DNA of 43,291 nucleotides, from contig QIKV01000166.1 of NCBI GenBank assembly GCA_003233115.1, forward strand, positions 1 through 43,291, given 5' to 3'. Each line of letters begins with the position of its first letter. Within the stretch, counting starts at the first letter, position 1. A program made the translations under genes and the position numbers. The notes under the pieces are model-generated. The model had not been told where the DNA came from, did no database searches, and saw only the letters and a program-made list of their open reading frames with translations. Shown here piece by piece: positions 27,931-37,195 of this stretch. Origin of the DNA: Oceanospirillales bacterium. Its GTDB lineage: Bacteria > Pseudomonadota > Gammaproteobacteria > Xanthomonadales > SZUA-36.

Positions 27931-28610
27931 GCAGACCTGCACTAACAACTGCCTTTGCGGCACTGTTACGGCGTGATTTTCTGCTGGCATACCGGCGCCG
28001 TGCCGAACTGTTACAACCGCTGGTGTTCCTGCTGGTGGTTATCACCCTGTTTCCGCTGGGCGTTGGCCCGTCGCCCCAATTGCTCGCCAGCATCGCGCCG
28101 GGGGTCATCTGGATTGCGGCGTTACTGGCGACGGTATTGTCCCTGGACAGCCTGTTTCGCTCTGATTTTGAGGACGGAACGCTCGAACAAATGGTGCTGT
28201 CTGGCCAGCCACTCGCCCTGATCGCACTGGCTCGGATTGTGGCACACTGGCTGGTCGCCGGCCTGCCCATCGTTTTGCTGTCCCCGTTGCTGGCGGTGTG
28301 GATGAATCTTCCGGATGCCGGCGTGCCGGTTTTGATAAAATCACTGGCCATTGGCACCCCGGTGCTGAGTTTGATCGGTGCCATTGGTGGCGCGCTGACG
28401 GTAAGCCTTAAACGAGGAGGCCAGTTGCTGTCTTTGCTGGTGTTTCCCTTATACGTGCCGCTGCTGATCCTCGCCACCAACGCCGTGAGCTCTGCAGTGT
28501 CCGGTTTACCTTACAATGGTCAGCTTGGCCTGATACTGGCTGGCATGATTGCGGCGTTGACGCTGGCGCCTTTTGCTACAGCAGCCGCATTAAAGTTGAG
28601 TCTGAGTTAA
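27927..28610 (+). CDS. ccmB: Heme exporter membrane protein CcmB
   Basis: 227 residues with six hydrophobic helices, from a GTG that overlaps the ccmA stop by four bases (GTGA). The family segment LLRRDFLLAYRRRAELLQPLVFLLVVITLFPL opens it (given here as landmark residues 10-40), and FRSDFEDGTLEQMVLSGQPL follows. It is the permease partner of CcmA. An ATG 45 bases upstream is in frame but lies inside ccmA and gives a non-conserved head. Confidence 0.94.
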   Translation: MSRPALTTAFAALLRRDFLLAYRRRAELLQPLVFLLVVITLFPLGVGPSPQLLASIAPGVIWIAALLATVLSLDSLFRSDFEDGTLEQMVLSGQPLALIALARIVAHWLVAGLPIVLLSPLLAVWMNLPDAGVPVLIKSLAIGTPVLSLIGAIGGALTVSLKRGGQLLSLLVFPLYVPLLILATNAVSSAVSGLPYNGQLGLILAGMIAALTLAPFATAAALKLSLS

Positions 28611-28698
28611 ACCGAACACGTCACCAGGGCGAACGATAAAATGACATACTTATTTTTTAATCAGGAATTTATGTGCGTAAGGAGCTTCTGATCTGATC

Positions 28699-29436
28699 AT
28701 GAATCGTTTTATTTTGTTTTTTCACAAGACCGGGTCTCCCCCCTGGTTTTACCGCTTTGCCGGCAAGTTGATCCCCTGGCTGTGGGCCGGTTTTGTGCTT
28801 TTGGTTGTCGCGGGCCTCTACCTGGGCCTGTTCCGTGCCCCACCGGACTACCAGCAGGGCGAAAGCGTTCGTATCATGTACCTGCATGTACCGGCCGCCT
28901 GGATGTCACTGTTGATTTATGCACTGATGGCAGTAATGGGCTTTATCGCACTGGTGTGGCGCATACGGATTATGGAAATCCTTATGATCTCCAGCGCACC
29001 GGTCGGCGCGGCATTTACGCTCATCGCCCTGGTGACGGGTTCGCTGTGGGGCCGCCCCGCCTGGGGTACCTACTGGGTATGGGATGCGCGCCTGACCTCC
29101 GAACTGGTACTGCTGTTTTTGTATATCGGTGTCATCGCCCTGTTCAACGCCTACGACGAGCCGCGCAAGGCAGCACGGGCAGCCTCGCTGATGGCCATTG
29201 TCGGCGCGGTCAACCTGCCGATCATCCATTTCTCGGTGCTGTGGTGGAATACACTACACCAGGGCAGCAGCATCAGCATGTCCGGTAACAGCATTGATGC
29301 AAGCATGCTATGGCCCCTGTTGCTTATGGCCGGTGCCTTTAAATTTTTCTACGGTGCCAACTTGCTGGGTCGGGCGAGGCTACGCCTGTTGAAGCAGGAC
29401 CACCGCAAACACTGGGTAGAGGAGTTGTTTAACTAA
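28699..29436 (+). CDS. ccmC: Heme handling protein CcmC
   Basis: 245 residues, six helices. It carries the tryptophan-rich WWD-type motif WGRPAWGTYWVWDARLTSE and flanking heme-ligand histidines in MYLHVPAAWMS and NLPIIHFSVLWWN. It attaches heme to the histidine of CcmE at the periplasmic face. An 88-base gap after ccmB, longer than elsewhere in the operon, holds AAGGAG at 28679-28684, which is rather far (14 bases) from the ATG. Confidence 0.96.
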   Translation: MNRFILFFHKTGSPPWFYRFAGKLIPWLWAGFVLLVVAGLYLGLFRAPPDYQQGESVRIMYLHVPAAWMSLLIYALMAVMGFIALVWRIRIMEILMISSAPVGAAFTLIALVTGSLWGRPAWGTYWVWDARLTSELVLLFLYIGVIALFNAYDEPRKAARAASLMAIVGAVNLPIIHFSVLWWNTLHQGSSISMSGNSIDASMLWPLLLMAGAFKFFYGANLLGRARLRLLKQDHRKHWVEELFN

Positions 29437-29595
29437 ATGTCACATACACCATTCATTTTGGCTGCCTACCTGATCACCACGGCAGTTTTGCTGTGGGTTG
29501 CCCTCGCACCGGTTGTGAGTAACCGCAACCTGGTTCGGCGATTGAAAATTCGACAATTGCAGCGCAGCCAAAAACAGCGGGAAGAAACACAATGA
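29437..29595 (+). CDS. ccmD: Heme exporter protein CcmD
   Basis: 52 residues, directly after the ccmC stop (no gap) and overlapping the ccmE start by four bases (ATGA). One membrane helix (about 6-25) with the tyrosine AAYL and tail NRNLVRRLKIRQLQR is the typical CcmD layout. It stabilises the CcmABC-CcmE complex. Too short for most gene finders but strongly supported by position. Confidence 0.92.
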   Translation: MSHTPFILAAYLITTAVLLWVALAPVVSNRNLVRRLKIRQLQRSQKQREETQ

Positions 29596-30041
29596 CCCCT
29601 ACCCGCAAACGCAGGTTGATCGCCGTACTGGTCATCATTGTCGGTGTTGGGCTGGCTGCCACGGTGGCTTTCAATGCACTGCAGGAAAACATGCTGTTTT
29701 TCATCAGCCCAAGCGATGTCAAGGAACAGTCATTACCGGCCGGTAAGCGCTTCCGCCTGGGTGGACTGGTGGCGGTCGACAGCGTTAGCCGCGATGATGA
29801 CAGCCTGACGGTTAAGTTCGTTGTAACCGATGGACTGGCATCCATTGATGTCAGGTTCAAGGGCATACTGCCGGATCTGTTCCGTGAAGGCCAGGGCGTA
29901 ATCACCATCGGTGAACTATCCCCCGACGGCCACTTTGAGGCATCCGAAGTGCTCGCCAAGCATGACGAGACCTATATGCCTAAGGAAGTCGCCGAAGCCC
30001 TTGAGAAAGCCGGCCACGCCGCTTCGAAAGGTAGCCCATGA
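29592..30041 (+). CDS. ccmE: Periplasmic heme chaperone CcmE
   Basis: 149 residues. One N-terminal anchor helix (about 9-26), an OB-fold with FRLGGLV and VKFVVTD, and the covalent heme site VLAKHDETYMP with His124 and Tyr128. It carries heme from CcmC to CcmF. Overlaps ccmD and ccmF by four bases each. Confidence 0.97.
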   Translation: MTPTRKRRLIAVLVIIVGVGLAATVAFNALQENMLFFISPSDVKEQSLPAGKRFRLGGLVAVDSVSRDDDSLTVKFVVTDGLASIDVRFKGILPDLFREGQGVITIGELSPDGHFEASEVLAKHDETYMPKEVAEALEKAGHAASKGSP

Positions 30042-32011
30042 GCGCTGAGCTCGGTCAGATTGCCCTGCTCTCTGCCTTGTTGACAGCCATTAGCCTCGGT
30101 TTCTTTCCGCTGCTCGGGGCACACACCGGCAACCGGCGCCTGATGGCGATCGCTTCCCGTGCCGCCATGCTGCAGGGCCTGTTGGTGATCATTGCCTTCG
30201 CCATCCTGACATTCGCTTTTGTCACGCAGGATTTCTCTGTTGAATATGTCGCCCGCAACAGCAATTCACTGCTGCCTATAGGTTACCGGTACTCAGCAGT
30301 CTGGAGTGCCCACGAAGGTTCACTGCTGTTTTGGGAGTTGATTCTCGGCCTGTGGATTGTGGCAGTTGCGCTGTTCAGCAAAACACTGCCCACTGTTTTC
30401 CGGGCGAGAGTTCTTGCAACGCTGGGCTGGATATCAGCAGGATTCCTGTCGTTTATCCTGTTTACTTCAAATCCGTTTGGGCGCCTGCTACCTGCCGCAC
30501 TGGAAGGTATGGACCTGAACCCGTTGTTACAGGACCCCGGCCTGATTATTCACCCACCCATGCTGTACATGGGATATGTCGGGTTTTCTGTTCCGTTTGC
30601 ATTTGCAGTCGCAGCCTTGCTGGGTGGTAAGGTCAATCGTGACTGGGTGCGCTGGTCACGTCCATGGACCCATGTCGCCTGGGCCTTTTTAACGCTCGGT
30701 ATTGCACTCGGCAGTTGGTGGGCATATTACGAGCTGGGCTGGGGCGGTTGGTGGTTCTGGGACCCGGTAGAAAATGCATCTTTCATGCCCTGGCTGGTCG
30801 GTACAGCATTGTTGCACTCACAGGCGGTCACTGAAAAACGCGGTGCCTTCGGCAACTGGACCCTGCTACTGGCCATTTCGGCATTTTCCCTGAGCCTGCT
30901 GGGCACCTTCCTGGTGCGTTCCGGTGTGCTGACGTCGGTGCACGCATTCGCTGCCGACCCGACCCGTGGTATTTTTATCCTGGTTTACCTGGCCCTCGTG
31001 GTCGGTGGCTCGCTTGCACTTTTTGCACTGCGCGCGCCGAAAATGATCCAGGGTGGCGGCTTCGCAGGTTTCTCACGGGAAACCCTGTTATTGGTCAACA
31101 ACCTGGTGCTGGCCGTCATGGCAGCCACGGTTCTGACCGGCACGCTGTATCCGCTGTTAATAGACGCACTGGATGCCGGAAAAATATCTGTCGGCGCGCC
31201 CTATTTCGGGCTGCTATTCTCAATGCTGCTGGTACCGTTGGTCATCGCATTGCCCATTGGCATATACAGCCGCTGGAAACGCGACAGCGGCCATCGCGTG
31301 AGCGGCAAACTACGCTGGCCGTTGCTGGTCGCGATGGGCGCCGGCATCAGCACGTGGTTGCTGGAGCCTGCTGCCGGCCTGCAAACCATTGCCGGTGTCA
31401 GCGGCGGTGTCTGGGTTATTTCAGGCAGCCTGTTTTATATTGGAAACCAACTGCGCGGTAAACAGACTTTGCGGCTTTCCACCGGCATAATTGCCATGAC
31501 ACTGGCACATGTGGGGCTGGGTACATTCCTGATTGGCGTGAGCCTGACCAATGCCTTGAGCAGTGAAAGCAACGTGCGCATGGCGGTCGGTGACAGTTTT
31601 ACAGTGGCCGGATACCAATTTGAGTTCCGTGGCACCCGCATTGTCCAGGGTGCGAATTTCAGCGCCGATGAAGGCGAATTCGTGGTGTCCGAAGATGGTC
31701 GGGAAATCACCCGCCTGTACCCGCAAAAACGGCAATATGCGCAAGGCGGACAAACCATGACCGAGGCAGCCATTGACCCCGGCCTGACCCGTGATCTTTA
31801 TGTGTCTCTCGGCGAACCGCTGGATGATGGCCGGGCCTGGGCGGTACGCATCTACTACAAACCCTTCATCCGCTGGATCTGGATGGGCGCACTGCTGATG
31901 TTTGGCGGTGGTTTGATTGCTGCCGGAGACAAGCGCTATCGCCGCAGAAAACCGGACCGTCAGCAGGCACCCAGGAAACCACAGGTTGACGCTGAAACGG
32001 TGGCAACATGA
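30038..32011 (+). CDS. ccmF: Cytochrome c heme lyase subunit CcmF
   Basis: 657 residues, about 15 helices. The WWD domain is WGGWWFWDPVENASFMPWL, with conserved histidines around it (SAHEGSLLFW, HPPMLYMGYVG, LLHSQAVT) for heme binding. It ligates heme to apocytochrome c together with CcmH/CcmI. The periplasmic C-terminal region ends with a helix and a basic tail. Coupled to ccmE and ccmG by ATGA overlaps. Confidence 0.97.
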   Translation: MSAELGQIALLSALLTAISLGFFPLLGAHTGNRRLMAIASRAAMLQGLLVIIAFAILTFAFVTQDFSVEYVARNSNSLLPIGYRYSAVWSAHEGSLLFWELILGLWIVAVALFSKTLPTVFRARVLATLGWISAGFLSFILFTSNPFGRLLPAALEGMDLNPLLQDPGLIIHPPMLYMGYVGFSVPFAFAVAALLGGKVNRDWVRWSRPWTHVAWAFLTLGIALGSWWAYYELGWGGWWFWDPVENASFMPWLVGTALLHSQAVTEKRGAFGNWTLLLAISAFSLSLLGTFLVRSGVLTSVHAFAADPTRGIFILVYLALVVGGSLALFALRAPKMIQGGGFAGFSRETLLLVNNLVLAVMAATVLTGTLYPLLIDALDAGKISVGAPYFGLLFSMLLVPLVIALPIGIYSRWKRDSGHRVSGKLRWPLLVAMGAGISTWLLEPAAGLQTIAGVSGGVWVISGSLFYIGNQLRGKQTLRLSTGIIAMTLAHVGLGTFLIGVSLTNALSSESNVRMAVGDSFTVAGYQFEFRGTRIVQGANFSADEGEFVVSEDGREITRLYPQKRQYAQGGQTMTEAAIDPGLTRDLYVSLGEPLDDGRAWAVRIYYKPFIRWIWMGALLMFGGGLIAAGDKRYRRRKPDRQQAPRKPQVDAETVAT

Positions 32012-32544
32012 ATAACCGGGTAGTGCCATTGCTGGTTTTTATCCTGCTGATTGGCTTGTTGCTGGCCGGTTTGAATATTTCCGACCGCAAAACGCTTATC
32101 CCTTCTCCACTGATCGGTAAGCAGGTGCCCGCCTTTGATCTGCCGGTACTGGGTATCCCCGGCCAAAGCCTGTCGCGGGAATCTTTCCTCGGCAAACCCT
32201 ACCTGGTCAATTTCTGGGCCAGTTGGTGCCCCACCTGCCGCGTTGAGCACCCGGTTATCGCCGCACTGGCGAAACGTAATGTCCTGCCTATCGTTGGTTT
32301 CAATTTTCGGGATTCACCCGCAGATGCCAGTGCGTGGCTGGCTCGCTATGGCAACCCCTACGATGTCAACCTGGTGGATGCCGACGGTCGGACCAGCATT
32401 GATTTTGGTGTGTATGCAGCACCCGAAACGTTCCTGGTAGACCCATCGGGTATTATCGTATTCAAGTATATTGGTGCGCTAACGTCGGCCATCGTCGAAG
32501 CTGAAATCCTGCCACGTGTTGTGGCAATGGAGTCCGGCAAGTGA
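32008..32544 (+). CDS. ccmG: Periplasmic thiol:disulfide oxidoreductase CcmG/DsbE
   Basis: 178 residues. N-terminal anchor helix, then a thioredoxin fold with NFWASWCPTCRVEHP (Cys74, Cys77) and the family's GVYAAPETFLVD segment. It reduces the cysteines of apocytochrome c before heme attachment. Overlaps both neighbours by four bases. Confidence 0.96.
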   Translation: MNNRVVPLLVFILLIGLLLAGLNISDRKTLIPSPLIGKQVPAFDLPVLGIPGQSLSRESFLGKPYLVNFWASWCPTCRVEHPVIAALAKRNVLPIVGFNFRDSPADASAWLARYGNPYDVNLVDADGRTSIDFGVYAAPETFLVDPSGIIVFKYIGALTSAIVEAEILPRVVAMESGK

Positions 32545-32978
32545 AGCCATTGAGCCGGTTTAAAATACTGATGCTGATTTTTTTTGTGGTGGTTGCCGCA
32601 GCAGCGGAAGAACCGCTGGTATTTGAAAACCAGCAACAGCAGGACCGCTTCGACAAACTGACACAGGAACTGCGCTGCCCGGTCTGCCAGAACCAGAATC
32701 TGGCTGACTCTGATGCACCACTGGCTCACGAACTGCGCCGCGAAATACGCGAAATGCTGCAAAGTGGGCAAAGTAACGATCAGATCAAACAGTTCCTGGT
32801 GGACCGATACGGTGACTTCGTACTTTATCGCCCACCGGTACAAAACAACACGTACCTGCTATGGCTGGCACCGCTGGTACTTCTGCTGAGCGGCGCACTG
32901 GTGCTTCTGGTGAGCATCAAAAAGCGCGCCACCTTGCTTGGCGACGATGAGGATACTGATGACCGGCCCACAGACTGA
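32541..32978 (+). CDS. ccmH: Cytochrome c maturation protein CcmH (thiol subunit)
   Basis: 145 residues with signal/anchor helix, the redox motif LRCPVCQNQNLADSDAPLA (Cys46, Cys49), a three-helix domain and a C-terminal membrane helix (about 108-126). It corresponds to the N-terminal half of E. coli CcmH; the TPR half is the separate next gene. Confidence 0.95.
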   Translation: MKPLSRFKILMLIFFVVVAAAAEEPLVFENQQQQDRFDKLTQELRCPVCQNQNLADSDAPLAHELRREIREMLQSGQSNDQIKQFLVDRYGDFVLYRPPVQNNTYLLWLAPLVLLLSGALVLLVSIKKRATLLGDDEDTDDRPTD

Positions 32979-33014
32979 CCTGCAAGCGAGCTGAGCAAGC
33001 ATGAGAACTGACAG

Positions 33015-34052
33015 ATGAGCTTCTGGATCCTGACACTCGCCCTGCTGGCCATACCTGCAGCAATTATGAGTTGGCCATTGTTGGCAGGCTCCGCATGGGA
33101 GCGCATAACCGGCGTGCTGCTGTTGTTGTCGATGCCGCTTGCCGGCCTCATGTTGTACCAGCAGATTGGCACCCCCGCGGCCATCAATCCTGCGGCCATC
33201 AATTCACCCGGCACTGTTGCACCACAAGCCAGTATGGATGATCTGGTTGCCGGCTTGCAGCAACGCATGACTGAAAACCCGGATGATGCGGAGGGCTGGC
33301 TGGTTCTCGGGCGCAGCCTCAAAGCCATGCAACGCTACGCAGAAGCCGAATCCGCGCTGACCCATGCCAACCGCTTACTGGCTGGCAACCCCATGATCAT
33401 GGTCGAACTCGCCGAGGCCCGCCTGTTTGCTTCCGGCAAACCGACGTTCGGTCCAGACATTCTACAACTGCTGGAAGGCGCCCTGAAAATTGACCCGTCA
33501 TATCAAAAAGGCTTGTGGCTGCTCGGTATAGCCGCCGCACAGGATGGTGACGATGGGCGGGCTATTTCGCTCTGGCAGAAACTGCTGGGTCAGCTCGATC
33601 CGGCCTCCGCTACCGCCCAGGCGGTTGCCGGGCAAATTGAACTGGCCCGGGTGAGGACGGGACAGGCCAAGACAGAACAGGCAGGGACAGAACAGGCAGT
33701 CACTGACTTCACCTTACCGGTCAACATTACACTGGCGAACGAACTGGCCGGCACGCTGCCTGAAAGCGCGGTATTATTCGTTTTCATACGCCCGGTCGGC
33801 GAAAAAGGCATGCCCCTGGCTGTAAAACGCATTCCGGCCCCCCGCTTTCCGCTCTCGATGACCTTCAGCGATGCGGACTTGCTGCGCCCGGGCAGTGCAT
33901 TGGAAAACTTCGCTGCACTGGATATCAGCGCACGCATTTCCCTGACCGGGGTCGCCAATATCGCGAGTGGCGACTACCAGGCAGAAACGCTCAGCTTCAA
34001 CACCCATTCAACGCAGGGAATTGCATTACACATCACTCAGCGTGTACCTTAG
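33015..34052 (+). CDS. ccmI: TPR apocytochrome-c chaperone CcmI
   Basis: 345 residues. Two N-terminal hydrophobic helices (about 2-20 and 28-46), then tetratricopeptide repeats (DDLVAGLQQRMTENPDDAEGW, GRSLKAMQRYAEAESAL, KIDPSYQKGLWLLGIAAAQ), then a short repetitive link (GQAKTEQAGTEQAVT) and a C-terminal beta domain. It presents apocytochrome c to CcmF/CcmH. 36 bases after ccmH. The linker contains a near-repeat of the five-residue unit and may be polymorphic. Confidence 0.92.
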   Translation: MSFWILTLALLAIPAAIMSWPLLAGSAWERITGVLLLLSMPLAGLMLYQQIGTPAAINPAAINSPGTVAPQASMDDLVAGLQQRMTENPDDAEGWLVLGRSLKAMQRYAEAESALTHANRLLAGNPMIMVELAEARLFASGKPTFGPDILQLLEGALKIDPSYQKGLWLLGIAAAQDGDDGRAISLWQKLLGQLDPASATAQAVAGQIELARVRTGQAKTEQAGTEQAVTDFTLPVNITLANELAGTLPESAVLFVFIRPVGEKGMPLAVKRIPAPRFPLSMTFSDADLLRPGSALENFAALDISARISLTGVANIASGDYQAETLSFNTHSTQGIALHITQRVP

Positions 34053-34079
34053 CTTTACGCGGGATATGAGGATTGACAG

Positions 34080-35000
34080 ATGAAATCGTTACTATTGCTT
34101 ATAGTATTGCTGTACACATCAGGAAGTGTGCAAGCCCAGGAGAAAAAGGTTGAATTCAGCACATTCCAACTCTCCGATACGGTCTACATGCTCAAGGGAC
34201 AGGGTGGCAATGTGGGCATTTCCGCTGGCGAAGACGGCTTGTATATCATCGACGACCAGGTCAGGCCGGTAACCGCCCAGTTATTGCAGGCGCTCCGGAA
34301 AATCAGCGACAAACCTATTCGTTTCGTCATTAATACGCACTATCACGCCGACCACACCGGTGGCAACGAAACCATCGGCAAGGCCGGTGCAGTGATCATT
34401 GCACACGACAATAACCGCAAAAGGATGAGTACTGAGCAGGTCAGTAATTTTACCAAACAGACCACGCCGCCTTATGCAAAGGCTGCACTTCCGGTGGTGA
34501 CCTTCAATGACCAGTTATCATTGCACCTCAATGGTGAAACCGCCACGGCCTACTATGTCGCCAATGGCCATACCGACGGCGACGTCATCATTCATTTCCC
34601 CGTCAGTAACGTCATCCACATGGGTGACATGTACTTCAATACGATATATCCCTATGTTGATCTTGATGCAGGTGGCTCCATCCAGGGCATGGTGCGCGCG
34701 GCAAACCTGGCGCTGGCACTGGCCAATGACACAACCCGTATTATTCCGGGCCATGGTCCTTTAGCGGTTACAGAAGATTTGCGGGCGTACCGGGACTTCC
34801 TGGTCAAAGCCATAGGAAATGTCCAGGTGCTGATAGGCGAAGGTAAAAACCTGGAACAGATTATTGCCGCGCGACCGACGGCTGAATGGGATGAAGAGAT
34901 GGGTAAGGCATGGATAACGCCAGCACAGTTCGTCACATTCATTTACAGCAGCCTTAAAGGGATTCACCGATACACCCTACCGATATCAGCCCCTGGGTAG
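34080..35000 (+). CDS. Secreted metallo-beta-lactamase-fold hydrolase
   Basis: 306 residues with a signal peptide (LLLLIVLLYTSGSVQA, cleavage about residue 20). The zinc motif is NTHYHADHTGGNE; further metal ligands are in ANGHTDGDVIIHFP, IHMGDMYF and IIPGHGPLA. This pattern is the broad MBL fold with a subgroup similar to quinoprotein-relay and B3-like hydrolases; beta-lactamase activity is not implied. It follows ccmI by 27 bases and could share its transcript. GAGG lies ten bases before the ATG. The substrate is unknown. Confidence 0.87.
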   Translation: MKSLLLLIVLLYTSGSVQAQEKKVEFSTFQLSDTVYMLKGQGGNVGISAGEDGLYIIDDQVRPVTAQLLQALRKISDKPIRFVINTHYHADHTGGNETIGKAGAVIIAHDNNRKRMSTEQVSNFTKQTTPPYAKAALPVVTFNDQLSLHLNGETATAYYVANGHTDGDVIIHFPVSNVIHMGDMYFNTIYPYVDLDAGGSIQGMVRAANLALALANDTTRIIPGHGPLAVTEDLRAYRDFLVKAIGNVQVLIGEGKNLEQIIAARPTAEWDEEMGKAWITPAQFVTFIYSSLKGIHRYTLPISAPG

Positions 35001-35008
35001 AGTGCGGA

Positions 35009-35758
35009 TTACTGCTTGTACCAGGCGCGACGAAACGCTGCTGTAACATGTCGTGGCACAGTGACTGCAAACAAGGGCTGCCCACGTTCGAAGTACTTAT
35101 GTTCAAACGGTGATGCGCTGCGCCGGGGTTGGCTGCCCGGTGGACGGTATGGTCTGGCCGTGATCGGCTCACCGCTGGCAATGCTGGCCGCCAGCGCAAA
35201 TTCCAGCGCATAAATTTCCCAGTTACAACGCATTTCAATCTCACCCCCCAGGGCAAGCAGGCAGGGAAATACCGGGTGACCATGCCAGCGCCGTTGCAGA
35301 TGGCCCGGTTTTGGCCACGGGTTGGGGTAAAGCAAAAATTGCTTGCTGGGGATATAGCTATCACGGACCAGCAAGCGCCAGAATGTGGATAATTCGGCCC
35401 TTAACAGGATGCAGTTTTCATGCCTGAACAGGTTCTGATGCATGCCGTCCTGGTTCATCAAACGCTTTGCCAGGCGGACCCTGGAACGATCAATGCCGAT
35501 CACCAGATGCCCGGGGTACTGCACCGCAAGCTGCTGTGTGCTTTGCCCGGTTCCGCAGCCCGAATCAAGCATAAAGGGCCGCCCGCCGGCAAGCGAACAT
35601 TCATCCTGCAACTGCCGGTAGGTATCAATTGTCGGGCGATGCAAAGGCTGTGACCAGGGCTGATCCAGATGACGGCGCAAATATTGACCCAGGCGCGGGT
35701 GAACGCCGTTCTGGCCAGTGCGGACCAGCCCGGCATTCACGCTGTCACCGGCTGCCAT
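35009..35758 (-). CDS. TrmB-like SAM-dependent methyltransferase
   Basis: About 249 residues from the ATG at 35758; a longer start at 35815 adds 19 polar residues. The SAM site is FMLDSGCGTGQSTQQLA, followed by VIGIDRSRVRLAKR and the tRNA (guanine-46-N7) methyltransferase hallmark FLLYPNPWPKPGHLQRRWHG. ALEFALAASI and FEHKYFERGQ are less typical of canonical TrmB, so this may be a divergent TrmB or a paralogue with another substrate. It is convergent with the MBL gene (8-base gap) and divergent from the MetX-type gene. Confidence 0.8.
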   Translation of the reverse strand: MAAGDSVNAGLVRTGQNGVHPRLGQYLRRHLDQPWSQPLHRPTIDTYRQLQDECSLAGGRPFMLDSGCGTGQSTQQLAVQYPGHLVIGIDRSRVRLAKRLMNQDGMHQNLFRHENCILLRAELSTFWRLLVRDSYIPSKQFLLYPNPWPKPGHLQRRWHGHPVFPCLLALGGEIEMRCNWEIYALEFALAASIASGEPITARPYRPPGSQPRRSASPFEHKYFERGQPLFAVTVPRHVTAAFRRAWYKQ

Positions 35759-35889
35759 GGAACCGGTCAATTCTGAACTCTCACTTTTTCTGCAACGCGC
35801 ATTCTTACAGCCCACACGGTATCATTGCTCTAACGGTATCATTGCTCTAACAGTATTATTGCCCTGACCAACCCTGCGAATCATACCCT

Positions 35890-37008
35890 ATGGCATCAGC
35901 AACCCGGTTTTTGCATATCAATGAGCCCTTGCCTTTCAAGCGTGGTGGCATTTTGTCATCTTATTCGCTTGCCTATGAGACCTGGGGTGAATTGAACACA
36001 GATGCTTCCAATGCTGTCCTGATCCTGACCGGCCTGTCACCGAGTGCGCACGCAGCGTCCGGTCCGGTCGATCCTTCACCAGGCTGGTGGGAACCGATGG
36101 TCGGCCCTGGCAAACCTATCGATTCAGATCATTTCTACATTATCTGCCTGAACTCGCTGGGTAGTTGCAAAGGCTCAACCGGACCTGCCAGTAACAACCC
36201 CGCAACCGGCAGGGCTTTTCGCCTGGACTTTCCGGAACTGAGTATCGAGGATATCGCCGCCGCTGCACACGAACTAGTCCGCCACCTGGGTATCAATCAA
36301 CTCTGTACCATGGTCGGTCCATCCATGGGTGGGATGAGTGCACTGGCCTACCTGCAACAGAATCCGCAAGGTGCGCGCCATTTCCTGACAATTTCCAGCG
36401 CACCTGACTCGGAACCGTTCAGTATCGCTTTCCGATCGCTGCAAAGGGAGTTGATTGTTACCGACCCGGCCTTCAATGGCGGCACCTATGACGATGTGAA
36501 CTGGCCTGTGAAAGGCATGCGTATGGCACGCAAACTGGGCATGTTGTCCTACCGCTCAGCGGCTGAATGGCGCACGCGTTTTGGCCGCCGTGAACAGGAC
36601 TATTTTTCGACCGAGTTATTTGGAATGAACTATGAGGTGGAGTCCTACCTGGAGGCAGCAGCGCGTCGTTTTGTCCATTCCTTCGACCCGTGCTGTTACC
36701 TCTATCTGTCCCGTTCAATGGATTGGTTTAACCTGGTGGATGGCTATGTGGACCTGGCTGCCGCACTCGCAGGCATTGCACTGGCCTCAGCCAATGTGAT
36801 TGCAGTTGAGACCGACATTTTGTTCCCCGCACACCAACAGCAGGCCATTGCCGATGCGCTCGCCGGTAATGGCGTCAGGACCCATTTCACAGAACTCGCG
36901 TCGTTAAAGGGGCATGACGCATTTTTGGTAGACTATGAGTTCTTCATTCCGATCGTGGAAGGGTATTTCAAACAGATAAGGGAAGAAGATTTACCGGCGC
37001 GGTCCTGA
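35890..37008 (+). CDS. MetX-family acyltransferase, probable serine O-succinyltransferase
   Basis: 372 residues, alpha/beta-hydrolase fold. The nucleophile elbow is MVGPSMGGMSAL with Ser145; the acid lies in VETDILFP and histidine in LKGHDAFLVD. GLSPSAHAAS and NSLGSCKGSTGPASNNPATG, and the later RSMDWFNLVDGY, closely resemble the Xanthomonas proteins reassigned from homoserine acetyltransferase to L-serine O-succinyltransferase, rather than the GGCYGTTGPSS of true homoserine acetyltransferases. I therefore infer O-succinylserine formation for cysteine synthesis; homoserine acylation for methionine is the alternative. The ATG at 35890 has no strong ribosome site. Confidence 0.85.
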   Translation: MASATRFLHINEPLPFKRGGILSSYSLAYETWGELNTDASNAVLILTGLSPSAHAASGPVDPSPGWWEPMVGPGKPIDSDHFYIICLNSLGSCKGSTGPASNNPATGRAFRLDFPELSIEDIAAAAHELVRHLGINQLCTMVGPSMGGMSALAYLQQNPQGARHFLTISSAPDSEPFSIAFRSLQRELIVTDPAFNGGTYDDVNWPVKGMRMARKLGMLSYRSAAEWRTRFGRREQDYFSTELFGMNYEVESYLEAAARRFVHSFDPCCYLYLSRSMDWFNLVDGYVDLAAALAGIALASANVIAVETDILFPAHQQQAIADALAGNGVRTHFTELASLKGHDAFLVDYEFFIPIVEGYFKQIREEDLPARS

Positions 37009-37100
37009 TAAGTCATGCATGCAGAACAGGAACTTCTAAATTGACTGAAAAACTGGCTTCAGGGTTCATGCAAATATATACTCTGCGGCTCGCACTAGCT

Positions 37101-37187
37101 GCCGGAGTGGCGAAATTGGTAGACGCGCTGGATTCAAAATCCAGTTTTGGCAACAAAGTGTCGGTTCGAGTCCGACCTCCGGCACCA
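37101..37187 (+). tRNA. tRNA-Leu (anticodon CAA)
   Basis: 87 bases including encoded CCA. Acceptor GCCGGAG pairs with CTCCGGC; D-loop GGTAGAC; anticodon stem CTGGA/TCCAG encloses TTCAAAA, so CAA; long variable arm as in class II tRNAs; T-arm GGTTCGAGTCC. A TATACT at 37077-37082 may be its -10 box. Confidence 0.97.
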
Positions 37188-37195
37188 TAATATTT

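Noticed and set aside
28671..28691. Six-codon frame (MCVRSF) just before ccmC as a leader peptide
   Set aside because: One Cys codon only, no terminator or competing helices; probably just the ribosome-site region of ccmC.
34080..35000. Beta-lactamase resistance gene
   Set aside because: The HxHxDH motif is shared by the whole fold; context (after ccmI) and other segments do not indicate a true beta-lactamase.
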